From NCBI RefSeq assembly GCF_002284575.1, contig NZ_NPKJ01000007.1, positions 62,414 to 126,413 on the forward strand: 64,000 bases of DNA. Reading direction: 5' to 3'. Source of the DNA: Mesorhizobium temperatum. GTDB taxonomy: Bacteria; Pseudomonadota; Alphaproteobacteria; Rhizobiales; Rhizobiaceae. The translations under genes were made by a program, and so were the position numbers. Positions within the stretch are counted from its first letter, which is position 1; the number at the start of each line of letters is the position of its first letter. Below the pieces are notes generated by a model, which was given only the letters and a program-made list of their open reading frames with translations, was not told the origin of the DNA and ran no database searches. Below, piece after piece: positions 1-9,109 of this stretch.

Positions 1-11
1 CGGCCGACCGT

Positions 12-1361
12 TCAAACTAACCCGGGGACCACGAAAACCAGCCAGGCGATGACAGGACCGATGATGGCGATGAGCGCGCTGTAGATCAGCAACGTCTTGA
101 GCACGCTCTCGCGCTCTGCTTCCCGGGCATTGGCGACGACCAGCGCACCGTTGGTCGAAAACGGACTGGTGTCAACGATGGTGGTGGAGATCGCGATCGC
201 GGCAACCACACCTATGGCACTGATCTGTCCCTGCAGGAGGAAGGGGACGGCCAGTGGAATGATGGCTCCCAGCAATGCCGTGGATGAGGCGAATGCCGAT
301 ACAATGGCGCCGGTGAAGCAGAGGAGGAGTGCAACCAGCAGCGGCATGCCCAGGCTAGAAATGCCGTGGGCGACGTAGTCGATCGTGCCGATCTTCTCCA
401 TGACGCCGACATAGGTGATGATGCCGGCGATCAGGAGCACCGTCGACCAGCTGACCTTGTCGATCGCTGCCTTTTGGGTCTTCGGCGAGAGGAGTGCGAG
501 CGCGACCGCGACAGTGATCGCCACCAGGCCGACATTGAACTTGAAGACAAGTGCGCCGACCGCGAGCGCGGTTAGGCCGATTAATGTCGTCAATCTTTCC
601 GTCGTCAGGCCGGAAAGCGCCGAAACATTTTTTTTCTGCTCCTCAAAGACGTGATGGCTGATCGGAGTAGCCGGCGTGCCGCCGTGGCCGACGATTGACT
701 GCGTCACGCCCTCGGGGTGGAGGTCAGGCAGCGGTCCCGACGCGATCGAATACTTACGCAGCACCTTCGAGCCGCCGAAGACGAAGAATACGAGGACGGC
801 GATGGCCAGGTTGAAGAAGAAGCTGGAGAGGAACAGTGATGTCGGCGCGAACGGCAACCCCGCCTTTTCGACGATTTGGTTGGTGATGCCGCCATAGACG
901 CTGATCGGCGAAAAGCCGCCCGCCTGTGCACCGTGAATAACCATCAATCCCATCATGACCGGATTGATGCGGTACTGGAACGCAAAACCCAGCGCCACCG
1001 GGGCCAGGATGGCGACCGCCGCAGGTCCGAGCGCACCGAAGCCGGTGATGACGGCGGCGACCAGGAACATGACCCAGGGAATCCACGCCACATGTCCGCG
1101 CACCAGTTTGACCGCGCCCTCGACCAGCCAATCGATAGTACCGTTGATCTGGGCGATGGCGAACAGGTAGGTAATGCCGACCAGTGTCAGGAAGAGGTCG
1201 CTCGGGAAGCCAGCAAATATTTCCACCGGCTTCATAGCCATGATGAGCGAGCCGACCAGAAAGGCGCATGCGAAGGCGAGTGCGCCCATATTGATCGGCT
1301 GGATGGTGGCGATCACGAACATGCCGACCAGCAGCGCGATCGACAGAATCTGGATGTTCAT
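12..1361 (-). CDS. matC: MatC-type malonate/dicarboxylate carrier
   Basis: Inner-membrane carrier expected to import malonate for the adjacent MatB and MatA enzymes. The 449-residue product is almost entirely hydrophobic helices (about ten to twelve), with a MatC-like N-terminal half (residues 1-150), a polar central loop near residues 205-250 and a second helical half, as in dicarboxylate carriers of the MatC/DASS type. It is the last gene of a minus-strand matA-matB-matC order, separated from matB by about 110 bases that hold a perfect 11-bp hairpin. The ATG follows a GGGAGGAAGC ribosome-binding site. Complete, with its TGA only 12 bases from the window edge. The substrate is inferred from the operon; a related dicarboxylate cannot be excluded. 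Confidence 0.88.
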   Translation of the reverse strand: MNIQILSIALLVGMFVIATIQPINMGALAFACAFLVGSLIMAMKPVEIFAGFPSDLFLTLVGITYLFAIAQINGTIDWLVEGAVKLVRGHVAWIPWVMFLVAAVITGFGALGPAAVAILAPVALGFAFQYRINPVMMGLMVIHGAQAGGFSPISVYGGITNQIVEKAGLPFAPTSLFLSSFFFNLAIAVLVFFVFGGSKVLRKYSIASGPLPDLHPEGVTQSIVGHGGTPATPISHHVFEEQKKNVSALSGLTTERLTTLIGLTALAVGALVFKFNVGLVAITVAVALALLSPKTQKAAIDKVSWSTVLLIAGIITYVGVMEKIGTIDYVAHGISSLGMPLLVALLLCFTGAIVSAFASSTALLGAIIPLAVPFLLQGQISAIGVVAAIAISTTIVDTSPFSTNGALVVANAREAERESVLKTLLIYSALIAIIGPVIAWLVFVVPGLV

Positions 1362-1423
1362 AGCTTCCTCCCTCGGGAAACGCCTTCAGGCGCCCGTTCT
1401 CATTTCCATCGGTGGTAGATCAG

Positions 1424-1458
1424 CCTGCGTTGGTCTCGCTCCCAAGCACCAACGCAGG
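1424..1458 (-). other. Intercistronic hairpin between matB and matC
   Basis: Perfect 11-bp inverted repeat: arms CCTGCGTTGGT (1424-1434) and ACCAACGCAGG (1448-1458) with a 13-base loop. There is no T-run on the matB-matC transcript side, so it is a weak intrinsic terminator. It could instead be an mRNA processing or stabilising element that sets less matC than matB. Confidence 0.55.
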
Positions 1459-1472
1459 GTAGTCAGCGCCTC

Positions 1473-2993
1473 CTAGGAGGCGGGCATGTAAAGGTTGCTG
1501 AACCGGTCGCGCAGAAGGTTCTTCTGCACCTTTCCCATGGTGTTGCGCGGAAGGTCCTCGGCGAAGATCACCCGTTTCGGCTGCTTGTAGCGCGCGAGGC
1601 GGTCGCGCAGCGCGTTGAGCACGGCCTTTTCGTCCATTGTGGCACCGGGCTTGAGCACCACGATGGCCGTCACCCCCTCGCCGAAATCCGGATGTGCAAT
1701 GCCGATGACCGCACTCTCGGCGACACCGTCGAGTTGATCGATCTCACCCTCGACTTCCTTCGGGTAGATATTATAGCCGCCGGAGATCACCAGGTCCTTG
1801 TCGCGGCCGACGATGTGGAGATAGCCCGCCTCATCGATCTTGCCGAGGTCGCCGCTGATGAAATAGCCGTCCTTGGTGAACTCCGCCGCCGTCTTTTCAG
1901 GCATCCGCCAGTAACCTTTGAAAACGTTCGGGCCCTTGATCTCGACCATGCCGGTTTCGCCTGGTCCGAGCGTCTCGCCCGTGGCTGGATCGGTGACCCT
2001 CACCGACACGCCCGGGAGTGGGAAACCTACTGTCCCTGCCCTTCGCTCGCCGTCATAGGGGTTTGAGGTGTTCATGTTGGTTTCGGTCATGCCGTAGCGT
2101 TCGAGAATGGCGTGACCGGTGCGCTGCTTGAATGCGGCGTGCGTTTCAGCGAGCAGCGGCGCCGAGCCGGAGATGAACAGCCGAATGTTGGCGACCGTCT
2201 CCCGGTTCAGGCCCTCATGCTGAAGCAACCGGACATAAAAGGTCGGCACGCCCATCATCAGCGTCGCCCGCGACATCAGAGGAAGGATTTCGCCAGGCTC
2301 GAACTTTGGCAGCAGAAACATCGAGGCGCCGGAAACCAGGGTGACATTGGTCGCCACGAAGAGCCCATGCGTGTGAAAAATCGGCAGCGCGTGGATCAGC
2401 CGGTCGGCTGCGGTCACGTGCCAGCATTCGCGCAGTGCTATTGCATTGGACAAAAGGTTGTCGTGCGTCAGCATTGCGCCCTTGGAACGGCCGGTGGTCC
2501 CAGATGTGTACAGGATCGCGGCGAGATCGTCAGGCGCGCGCGCCGCGTCGAGAAAATCGGCAGACTCGTCCCGGGCCAACTCCATGAGCGACCCGGCGCC
2601 GTCCGCATCGAGCGTTTCGACAATCGCGCCGTAACCGTGCGCGATCCTTTCGACATCAACTCGCGACCTCGAGGAGACGATGACGAGCCGCGGTTCGGCG
2701 TCACCGATAAAATAGTCGAGTTCAGCCAGCGTATAGGCGGTATTCAGCGGCAGATAGATCGCCCCGCAGCGCACGCATGCGAGATAGAGCATCAGAGCCA
2801 GCGGGCTCTTGTCCACCTGGACCGCGACGCGGTCGCCTGGGCGAACGCCGAGCACATCAATTGCGCTGGCGATCTGTCCGGAGAGCCGCAGCGCATCTCC
2901 ATAGGTCCAACGCTGACCATCAATAGTCTCGATGAAAATCGACTCGCCTGACTTGGCGGATGCTCGCATGGCGTCGAACAGGTGATTGCTCAT
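1473..2993 (-). CDS. matB: Malonyl-CoA synthetase (malonate--CoA ligase)
   Basis: Cytoplasmic acyl-adenylate enzyme that converts malonate, ATP and CoA to malonyl-CoA. The 506 residues match the usual MatB length of about 500. The AMP-binding signature YTSGTTGRSKG lies at residues 162-172, the ERYGMTETN motif near 300, and the A10 region PRNTMGKVQK near the C-terminus carries the catalytic lysine. It lies 22 bases downstream of matA on the same strand and upstream of matC. Together with a malonyl-CoA decarboxylase and a carrier, this is the rhizobial mat operon, thought to let the cell use plant malonate as carbon source. Other acyl-CoA ligases share the fold, but the context makes malonate the best call. 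Confidence 0.92.
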   Translation of the reverse strand: MSNHLFDAMRASAKSGESIFIETIDGQRWTYGDALRLSGQIASAIDVLGVRPGDRVAVQVDKSPLALMLYLACVRCGAIYLPLNTAYTLAELDYFIGDAEPRLVIVSSRSRVDVERIAHGYGAIVETLDADGAGSLMELARDESADFLDAARAPDDLAAILYTSGTTGRSKGAMLTHDNLLSNAIALRECWHVTAADRLIHALPIFHTHGLFVATNVTLVSGASMFLLPKFEPGEILPLMSRATLMMGVPTFYVRLLQHEGLNRETVANIRLFISGSAPLLAETHAAFKQRTGHAILERYGMTETNMNTSNPYDGERRAGTVGFPLPGVSVRVTDPATGETLGPGETGMVEIKGPNVFKGYWRMPEKTAAEFTKDGYFISGDLGKIDEAGYLHIVGRDKDLVISGGYNIYPKEVEGEIDQLDGVAESAVIGIAHPDFGEGVTAIVVLKPGATMDEKAVLNALRDRLARYKQPKRVIFAEDLPRNTMGKVQKNLLRDRFSNLYMPAS

Positions 2994-3015
2994 TGAACTC
3001 CTCCCAATTTGCTTA

Positions 3016-4410
3016 TTAGGTTTTCTGCATTTCAGTGCGGCGTCGACGAACCGGGGCGCCGATACTGGTGTCGGTCGAAGCGGTTGCCGCCAGTTTTCTC
3101 ACCTCCGGCGAAGCAGCGATCTCGCCATGTTGCGCCAAGGCTTCGTGGTTCGCCTCGATGTCGTCCAACTTGTAAAGATAGTTGACCATCAAGCCGTGGG
3201 ACTGCCGCATCGCCTTGGCGGAGCGATCGGCGAGGAAGTTCAGCCGTTCAAGGCGAGCGCCGTTGCCCAAATGAAAACGCGCCACCGGATCGACCGGCCG
3301 TCTGCCGGTGGCACGTTCCTTGACGAAATAGCGTGCGGCGAGCGGGAGGAGCACAGCTTCAACGACCCGTGCCTTCTGCGGATTGTCCGCCCAGCTCGGA
3401 TCGTCCAGCAACTCGAGCGTCTTGAGGGCCTGATCATCGAGGCTCGCATCGGTCGCCTTGCGCAGTCTTGCTAGCCAGCCAGCGAAACCCGGAACCGGCG
3501 ACAGCGTCACGAAGGTCTTCAAGCCAGGCAGGTCGCGGCGCAAATCCTCCACCACCTGCTTGATCAGAAAGTTCCCGAAAGAGATGCCGCGCAGTCCGTC
3601 CTGGCAGTTGGAGATCGAATAGAAGACAGCGGTGGTGGCGTCCTGGGCCGTGATCGGCGAACGGTTTACATCGAGCACATCAGCGATGGCAGAGGGAATC
3701 GCCTTGGTCAGCGCAACCTCAACGAAGATCAGCGGATCGTCTGCGAGACGCGGGTGGAAGAACGCAAAGCACCTGCGGTCGGCTGGAGCTAGCCTCCGCC
3801 GCAGTTCCTCCCAGCCGGCGATTTCATGCACAGCCTCGTATCTGATGATCTTCTCCAGGATGTCGGCTGGCGTCGACCAGTCGATCGGACGCAGGGTCAG
3901 AAAACCGCGGTTGAACCATGAGCCGAACAGGTGGGCGAAGTCGGCATCGACGGCGCGAAACGGTTCCGTCGCATCCTTCATGGCTAATAGGCGCTCGCGC
4001 ATCTCCACCAGTCTTGCCGTGCCTTTGGGGGCCAGGTTGAGTCTGCGCACCAGTTCCTGGCGACGCGGCTCGGCGGCCTGGTGCAGTTCGATGACGGCGT
4101 CCGAACTCCTGTCGCTGCGGTAGCGCTCGATGGCTTTGTCAAGCTTGGCGATGTCTGGGCCGAACTGTTCGTGCAGCATACGCACGAAGTCTTGCTGACC
4201 GGCCGCGTCCTGTTGCGCCCAGCGCTGAAGGACCTCGGCTGCCAATGCCATGCCCGAGGCTTCGCCCCGGCTCGACAAAAGCATGTCGCAGAGTGTTTCG
4301 ATATTCGTCTCGGCTTGGACCGGCTCGCTGCGCGCCCCTGCCGCAAGCAGCCTGCGGCCGCGATCGGTGATGCTTTGCACCATATCGCTAAAGAACGAGA
4401 TGCCTGCCAT
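3016..4410 (-). CDS. matA: Malonyl-CoA decarboxylase
   Basis: Decarboxylates malonyl-CoA to acetyl-CoA. The 464-residue product has a helical N-terminal half and a C-terminal GNAT-like catalytic half containing ARFHLGNGARLERLN, whose His (about residue 380) is the family's catalytic histidine. The ATG at 4410 is preceded by AGGAGGACTCCGAC, a strong ribosome-binding site, and gives a product of normal family length; an in-frame extension to 4500 has no such signal. First gene of the minus-strand mat operon, divergent from matR with the operator region between them. Confidence 0.92.
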   Translation of the reverse strand: MAGISFFSDMVQSITDRGRRLLAAGARSEPVQAETNIETLCDMLLSSRGEASGMALAAEVLQRWAQQDAAGQQDFVRMLHEQFGPDIAKLDKAIERYRSDRSSDAVIELHQAAEPRRQELVRRLNLAPKGTARLVEMRERLLAMKDATEPFRAVDADFAHLFGSWFNRGFLTLRPIDWSTPADILEKIIRYEAVHEIAGWEELRRRLAPADRRCFAFFHPRLADDPLIFVEVALTKAIPSAIADVLDVNRSPITAQDATTAVFYSISNCQDGLRGISFGNFLIKQVVEDLRRDLPGLKTFVTLSPVPGFAGWLARLRKATDASLDDQALKTLELLDDPSWADNPQKARVVEAVLLPLAARYFVKERATGRRPVDPVARFHLGNGARLERLNFLADRSAKAMRQSHGLMVNYLYKLDDIEANHEALAQHGEIAASPEVRKLAATASTDTSIGAPVRRRRTEMQKT

Positions 4411-4540
4411 GTCGGAGTCCTCCTGGCAAAGTCGAAATCGGCGCAAGCAGACCCTCCGCGCGGTCTCGACGCGTGCTGGTGCTCGGATGCGTCCACCCAT
4501 TTGTGTGCGACTTGCCTTTTGTGGTATCGTTCTTAAACAT

Positions 4541-4575
4541 CCTTGTACGCAAAGTCAACGTTCTTGCATACAAGA
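4541..4575. promoter_or_regulatory. Paired MatR-type operator
   Basis: Two related half-palindromic boxes lie between matA and matR. The better is TCTTGCATACAAGA (4562-4575), with perfect TCTTG/CAAGA arms; it matches 12 of 14 bases of the R. leguminosarum MatR site as I remember it (TCTTGTATACACGA). The second, CCTTGTACGCAAAG (4541-4554), read on the other strand matches the first at 10 of 14 positions. Their centres are 21 bp apart, two helical turns, suggesting two GntR dimers on one face of the DNA. Confidence 0.65.
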
Positions 4576-4605
4576 TTTATCATGTTGCATTGGAAGGCCC
4601 AAAAG

Positions 4606-5256
4606 ATGGCGGAGAATGTCGTTCAGCGCCTACGTGACGAGATTGAAAACGGCATAATCTCGAACGACTTCGCCCCCGGTGCACGACTAGACGAGGTGCA
4701 ATTGGCAACACGTTTCGGCGTGTCGAGAACGCCGGTGCGCGAGGCGCTGATGCAGTTGAACGCGATCGGGCTGGTGGAGATCCGGCCGCGCCGGGGTGCC
4801 GTGGTGATCGATCCGGGACCGCACCGCATTTTTGAAATGTTCGAGGTGATGGCGGAACTTGAAGGTTTGGCCGGTTCGCTGGCCGCGCGACGGTTCACCG
4901 ATGCCGATCGCACGACCATCCTGGCCGCGCATGCAGATTGCGAGCGTTCGTCCTCGGCTGGGGACAGCGACCTCTACTACTACGACAACGAACGCTTTCA
5001 CAAAGCTATCTATGCTGCCAGCCACAGCGGTTTCCTGGCCGAGCAGTGCGTCGCACTGCATCGCCGTCTGCAGCCCTACAGGCGTCTCCAATTGCGCGTG
5101 CGCAACCGCGTTGCCACCTCGTTCGCCGAGCATGGCTCGATCGTGGAAGCAATCCTAGCCGGCGACGCGGAGCGGGCGCGCACGCTCCTGCGCCAGCATG
5201 TCAGCATCCAGGGCGAACGTTTCAGCGATCTTGTCGCGACGCTGGCGAGCAGATAG
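4606..5256 (+). CDS. matR: GntR-family regulator of malonate genes
   Basis: Transcription factor with an N-terminal winged helix-turn-helix (roughly residues 5-70, including RFGVSRTPVREALMQL) and a C-terminal all-helical FCD ligand-binding domain. It is divergent from matA, the position of MatR in rhizobia, and probably responds to malonate or malonyl-CoA. The ATG at 4606 is chosen because GGAAGG lies 8 bases upstream; an ATG at 4582 has no ribosome-binding site and a TTG at 4543 would lie inside the operator. The 216-residue length is normal for FCD-type GntR proteins. Confidence 0.88.
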   Translation: MAENVVQRLRDEIENGIISNDFAPGARLDEVQLATRFGVSRTPVREALMQLNAIGLVEIRPRRGAVVIDPGPHRIFEMFEVMAELEGLAGSLAARRFTDADRTTILAAHADCERSSSAGDSDLYYYDNERFHKAIYAASHSGFLAEQCVALHRRLQPYRRLQLRVRNRVATSFAEHGSIVEAILAGDAERARTLLRQHVSIQGERFSDLVATLASR

Positions 5257-5382
5257 TCGTCCGGTTTGGCTTGGGCAGGTACCACCGTACAGTCGGTGCG
5301 CTGGCGATCGGCGCAGGTATCGGTTGCGCCGTAGTCATTGATGGCAGTGTCCATCACGGAGCACATGGGGAGCCGGCCTGCG

Positions 5383-7551
5383 TTATGAGCGCACCACCAG
5401 AGGCACCAGACCTTCATGGCGGTGGTCGAGATAACACACAACGCGGTCGCCAATGCGCTCGAAGATGAGATCGACTTTCGCCTCGCCGATGGCCAGGTGG
5501 CGGATAACAATGTTGTCGATACCGATCGGCAGCCGCGGGCGTTCGACGGTGATCTCGCGCTTCCAGCCGTCGACCCGGATGCCTAAGCAGGCCTGCAGCA
5601 TCATGAACGCGGAGCCGGCCGACCATGCCTGCGGCAGACAGGCGACCGGGTAGGCCACCGGTGAATCGCTGGCCGCACGCGTAAAGCCGCAGAACAGCTC
5701 CGGCAGGCGCATGTTGAAACGGACCGCCGCCTCGAACATACCGCTCATCAGCTTCACGACGCTATCGCGCTCGTGATAGCGGGCGAGCCCGGAGGCGCAG
5801 AGCGCGGTGTCGTGCGGCCAGATCGAGCCATTATGATAAGACATCGGGTTGAATGGGATCTCGTCGTCGGCCAGTGTGCGAACGCCCCAACCGCTATGGA
5901 GATGACCAGAGAGCAGCTGGGTGGCAAGTGCCTGCGCCCGTTCCGCTGAAGGCAACCCGACATAAAGCAGGTGACCGGCATTGGACGCGCGAACCGCGCA
6001 TTGCTTGCCTTCTCCGTCGATTGCCAAAGCATAGAAATCTCGGTCCGGCATCCAGAAATGCGTCTCCACCGCCTCACGAATCCTCTCTGCCAGGATGCTC
6101 CAGTGCGCCGCCTTTGCATCGTCGCCGCGTCTGGCGGCCAGCGCGGCCATACCTTGATATGCGGCGAAGACATAACCTTGCACCTCGACCAATGCGATCG
6201 GCCCTTTGGGGATTGTGCCGTCGGCATGGAAGATGGCATCGGAGCTGTCCTTCCAGCCTTGATTGAACAGACCCGTGTCGGCCGCCCTGTTGTAGGTTAC
6301 AAAGCCTTCCCCGTTGCGGGCTCCGACCTCTTCCATCCACGCAGTGGCAGCGCCCAGCGAATCCCACATGCGATCGACGAACGCCTCGTCTCCGGTGCGA
6401 TCGGCGTAGGACGAAGCCAGATAGACATAGAGCGGCGTGGTGTCGACGCCGCCATAGTAGCGGCCGAACGGCAGCTCGCGCAGCACGGCCATTTCTCCCT
6501 TGCGGGTTTCATGCATGATTTTGCCAGGTTCGGCATCGTCGAACACAGAGGTCTCGGTCGACTGATAATGGGCAAGAAAGGCCAGTACCCCACGGGCAAG
6601 GTCCGGATTGAGCCAGAGCATCTGCAAGGCGGAAATGACGCCATCGCGACCGAAAGCCGTCGAAAACCAGGGGATGCCGGCATACGGGTATGGCCCCGTC
6701 TCCAGATCGGTCGTCAGCAGCGCGATGTCGGCGCGCGTGCGTGTCAGCCAGTCGTTGAACACGCGGCCGGAGCTGAAGACAGTGGCCCCCTGCCGGCGCT
6801 TTGAACGCATGGCAAAGCGGGCTCGCGCGGCGGCCGCGCGGAAGCGATCACTGGACGGGACTTCTTCGCTGTGACCGACCTCCAGGTACAATGCTCTGCT
6901 GTCACGCCTTGCCACGAGAATGAGGAAGTCGGCGTGGTTGGGGTGCACCTGATCGGGCTTGATCGAGAATGCGATGACCGATTGACGTGCCACATTGTCG
7001 AGGCCTTCATATCGGAACGTTACGCTCGCCTCGCCGACCAGCGCGTCATGCGCACGACCGCGGCGGCTACGCGTAGTACCGCGCACCTCGAACATGTCAC
7101 GGAAATCCGCGTCGAAGTCGAGCCGGACCGGCAGAACCACCTCGCGCGCGGAATAGTTGGTGAAGGTGATGCGTTCGAACATGCGGTCCTGCCAGATGAA
7201 CCGCGTCCGATCGATGTGGACGACGCTCGGCAACGCTTCGCTGCCATCCGGCCCGATAGTGGCTAGATTGGTGAGATTGGCGGTGAACAGGATGTTGTCC
7301 TGCGACAGCGAGGCGCCGAGCAGCGACGGCATCCGGCCGCCGATGAACAGACGGAAGCGCGACAGGACACGCGTGTCGTCGCGGAAAAGCCCGTCGCCGG
7401 TGCCGCGTATATCGCCGTAGCTGTCTGCGACGACGAAACAATCCTCGTGTTTCAGCGCAAATTGCCGATGCGGCTCGCGCGGTGCCGTTTCATCGATTGC
7501 CGGTAGCGCCACGGCTGGATCAATCTTGCGGTCTTCGAGTTGAGTGGTCAT
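5383..7551 (-). CDS. Glycogen-debranching-type amylo-alpha-1,6-glucosidase
   Basis: Predicted glycoside hydrolase of 722 residues. An N-terminal beta-rich GDE_N-like domain (about 15-210, including FRDDTRVLSRFRLF) is followed by an (alpha/alpha)6 catalytic barrel (about 250-680) with GIPWFSTAFGRDG and MSYHNGSIWPHDTAL, typical of the amylo-alpha-1,6-glucosidase/GH15-like group. No signal peptide, so probably cytoplasmic, acting on glycogen, trehalose-linked or other alpha-glucan. The ATG at 7551 follows GGGAGGGGTTGACC. It lies 77 bases downstream of a GT4 gene on the same strand; the pair recurs in rhizobia and may belong to stress-linked glucan metabolism. Convergent with matR. Confidence 0.85.
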   Translation of the reverse strand: MTTQLEDRKIDPAVALPAIDETAPREPHRQFALKHEDCFVVADSYGDIRGTGDGLFRDDTRVLSRFRLFIGGRMPSLLGASLSQDNILFTANLTNLATIGPDGSEALPSVVHIDRTRFIWQDRMFERITFTNYSAREVVLPVRLDFDADFRDMFEVRGTTRSRRGRAHDALVGEASVTFRYEGLDNVARQSVIAFSIKPDQVHPNHADFLILVARRDSRALYLEVGHSEEVPSSDRFRAAAARARFAMRSKRRQGATVFSSGRVFNDWLTRTRADIALLTTDLETGPYPYAGIPWFSTAFGRDGVISALQMLWLNPDLARGVLAFLAHYQSTETSVFDDAEPGKIMHETRKGEMAVLRELPFGRYYGGVDTTPLYVYLASSYADRTGDEAFVDRMWDSLGAATAWMEEVGARNGEGFVTYNRAADTGLFNQGWKDSSDAIFHADGTIPKGPIALVEVQGYVFAAYQGMAALAARRGDDAKAAHWSILAERIREAVETHFWMPDRDFYALAIDGEGKQCAVRASNAGHLLYVGLPSAERAQALATQLLSGHLHSGWGVRTLADDEIPFNPMSYHNGSIWPHDTALCASGLARYHERDSVVKLMSGMFEAAVRFNMRLPELFCGFTRAASDSPVAYPVACLPQAWSAGSAFMMLQACLGIRVDGWKREITVERPRLPIGIDNIVIRHLAIGEAKVDLIFERIGDRVVCYLDHRHEGLVPLVVRS

Positions 7552-7628
7552 GGTCAACCCCTCCCGTTCAGAAGCGACCAAGGCGGCTCAGGCGCTGATC
7601 CGGGCAGCCGAGCCGTCGCCTTGCTCCG

Positions 7629-8723
7629 TCAGGTAGACATAGTCATCATTGCGGCATTTTTAGCGCGCTTGTTTTGAGAACCAAGTGCGGTCGTTATGTC
7701 GTCCGAGAGCGAGCTATAGATCGCCACGTAGTCGCTGCACATGCGCTCGACCGTGAATCGCTCTTCAAAAGCCCGTCGCACCTGTGCGCGATCGAGGCCG
7801 TTTATCCGCCGTACCGCGTCCACAGCTCCGTCGAGCGTGTCGACGATCAACCCGGACACACCATCGTCGATGACCTCCGGAACGGCGCCGCGCCTGAACG
7901 CTATCACAGGCGTGCCACAGGCCATCGCCTCGATGGTTACGAGGCCGAAGGGTTCCGGCCAGTCTATAGGGAATAAAAGCGCTGTCGCATTACCCAAAAA
8001 GTCTGCCTTTTGCCGTTCGTCGATCTCGCCGATGAATTCGACGTTCGAATTTCGAAGCAATTGGGGTTCGACCCTCTCTTTCCAGTACGATTGGTCTACC
8101 TTGTCGATCTTGGCGGCGATCTTCAGCGGCCTTCCGGTACGCGCTGCGATTTCAATGGCCGTTTCCGGCCCCTTTTCCGGTGAGATGCGGCCGAGGAATG
8201 CGAGATAGCCCGAGGCTTTCGGGCGAAAAGGGAGAAGATCGCGAGGCAGCCCGTGATACACCGTTCCGACCCAATGGACAGGCGGCATGGGCCAGCGTTG
8301 ATCGTAAGAAATCGAAACCAGCGGAATGTCATCGAACATCGCGTAAAGCTGCGCCAGATCCGGGAGGTCGAGCCTTCCATGAAGTGTCGTAACGGTTCGC
8401 TGGGCAAAGTCCCGGAGTACGGGGAAGTGGAGAATATCGATGTGAAAATGCAGCACGTCGAATTCATCGGCCCGCCTGCGCACCTTTTCAAGCATCGTCA
8501 CGTGGTGGGGAATATCGTGCCGAACCCTGGGATTCTGGCGCAACGCAATATCGCAACACGGTACCAATTCGGCCGAGGTGCGTGAATCACCGCTGGCGAA
8601 CAAGGTCACATCATGCCCCTGTCGAACAAGCTCCTCGGTCAGATATGAAACTATTCGCTCGGTCCCGCCATAGGTCCGCGGCGGCACGGCTTCGGTAAGG
8701 GGGGCGATCTGGGCAATTTTCAT
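7629..8723 (-). CDS. GT4-family glycosyltransferase
   Basis: Retaining GT-B glycosyltransferase of 364 residues. The N-terminal Rossmann half has a glycine-rich acceptor loop near residue 18 (PRTYGGTERIV), and the C-terminal half has GRISPEKGPETAIE and the EPFGLVTIEAMACGTPV nucleotide-sugar signature. Cytoplasmic, no membrane helices. The ATG at 8723 gives the canonical MKIAQIAPL start; a longer in-frame extension to 8759 lacks a signal. Likely cotranscribed with the glucosidase downstream, so a role in alpha-glucan or glycoside synthesis is plausible but unproven. Upstream lies a GGAAC-N16-AGTT promoter candidate. Confidence 0.85.
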   Translation of the reverse strand: MKIAQIAPLTEAVPPRTYGGTERIVSYLTEELVRQGHDVTLFASGDSRTSAELVPCCDIALRQNPRVRHDIPHHVTMLEKVRRRADEFDVLHFHIDILHFPVLRDFAQRTVTTLHGRLDLPDLAQLYAMFDDIPLVSISYDQRWPMPPVHWVGTVYHGLPRDLLPFRPKASGYLAFLGRISPEKGPETAIEIAARTGRPLKIAAKIDKVDQSYWKERVEPQLLRNSNVEFIGEIDERQKADFLGNATALLFPIDWPEPFGLVTIEAMACGTPVIAFRRGAVPEVIDDGVSGLIVDTLDGAVDAVRRINGLDRAQVRRAFEERFTVERMCSDYVAIYSSLSDDITTALGSQNKRAKNAAMMTMST

Positions 8724-8816
8724 CTGCAACACTTCTCGAAAGCGAAGGTCATCCTTCAAAAAGCTCCGACGGCAATCCCCTTCCTCGCGTTCATTGCGGT
8801 GCGGTCCTCCTGCGCC

Positions 8817-8872
8817 AACTCTCGAAGCGCCGATATGTTCCCGGCGGGAACAATCGCCGCGTCAGGGGAGTT
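8817..8872. promoter_or_regulatory. Divergent EcfG-like (general stress) promoters on a shared palindrome
   Basis: The perfect 15-bp palindrome GTTCCCGGCGGGAAC (8837-8851) supplies a GGAAC -35 element on each strand. On the plus strand GGAAC (8847-8851) is followed after 17 bases by AGTT (8869-8872); on the minus strand GGAAC (8841-8837) is followed after 16 bases by AGTT (8820-8817). The EcfG consensus is GGAAC-N16/17-CGTT, so each matches at all but one base. The distances suit transcripts of the 8902 small gene and of the glycosyltransferase. Confidence 0.5.
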
Positions 8873-8901
8873 CAAGTGGATGGACCAAAAGGAGAACCAG
8901 G

Positions 8902-9048
8902 ATGGCTACGAAGCTTCAGGACACAAAAGCCGTCAAGGGATCCAGCGGCGAACATGGCGGCAACCGCGGCGGCAATCAGGACAAGAAGGACAAGCCGCAA
9001 AAGAGCAGCCAGGCTGCCGGCAAGGATCCAAACCGCGGCAAGGACTGA
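8902..9048 (+). CDS. Small Gly/Lys-rich hydrophilic protein (48 aa)
   Basis: A 48-residue very polar protein, rich in Gly, Lys, Asn, Gln and Ser, with no hydrophobic segment. It contains HGGNRGGNQDKKDKPQKSS and ends KDPNRGKD. It is probably intrinsically disordered, like small stress-induced hydrophilins or KGG-type proteins of soil alphaproteobacteria. The ATG at 8902 follows AAAAGGAGAACCAG, a clear ribosome-binding site. A general-stress-type promoter lies about 30 bases further up and a similar small gene 61 bases downstream. Function unknown; a protective or desiccation role is only a guess. Confidence 0.6.
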   Translation: MATKLQDTKAVKGSSGEHGGNRGGNQDKKDKPQKSSQAAGKDPNRGKD

Positions 9049-9109
9049 CCGACGCCCGCCCGGAGCCGGACCATATGGCTGCGATCCCTGACCACCGATA
9101 GGAGTGACC

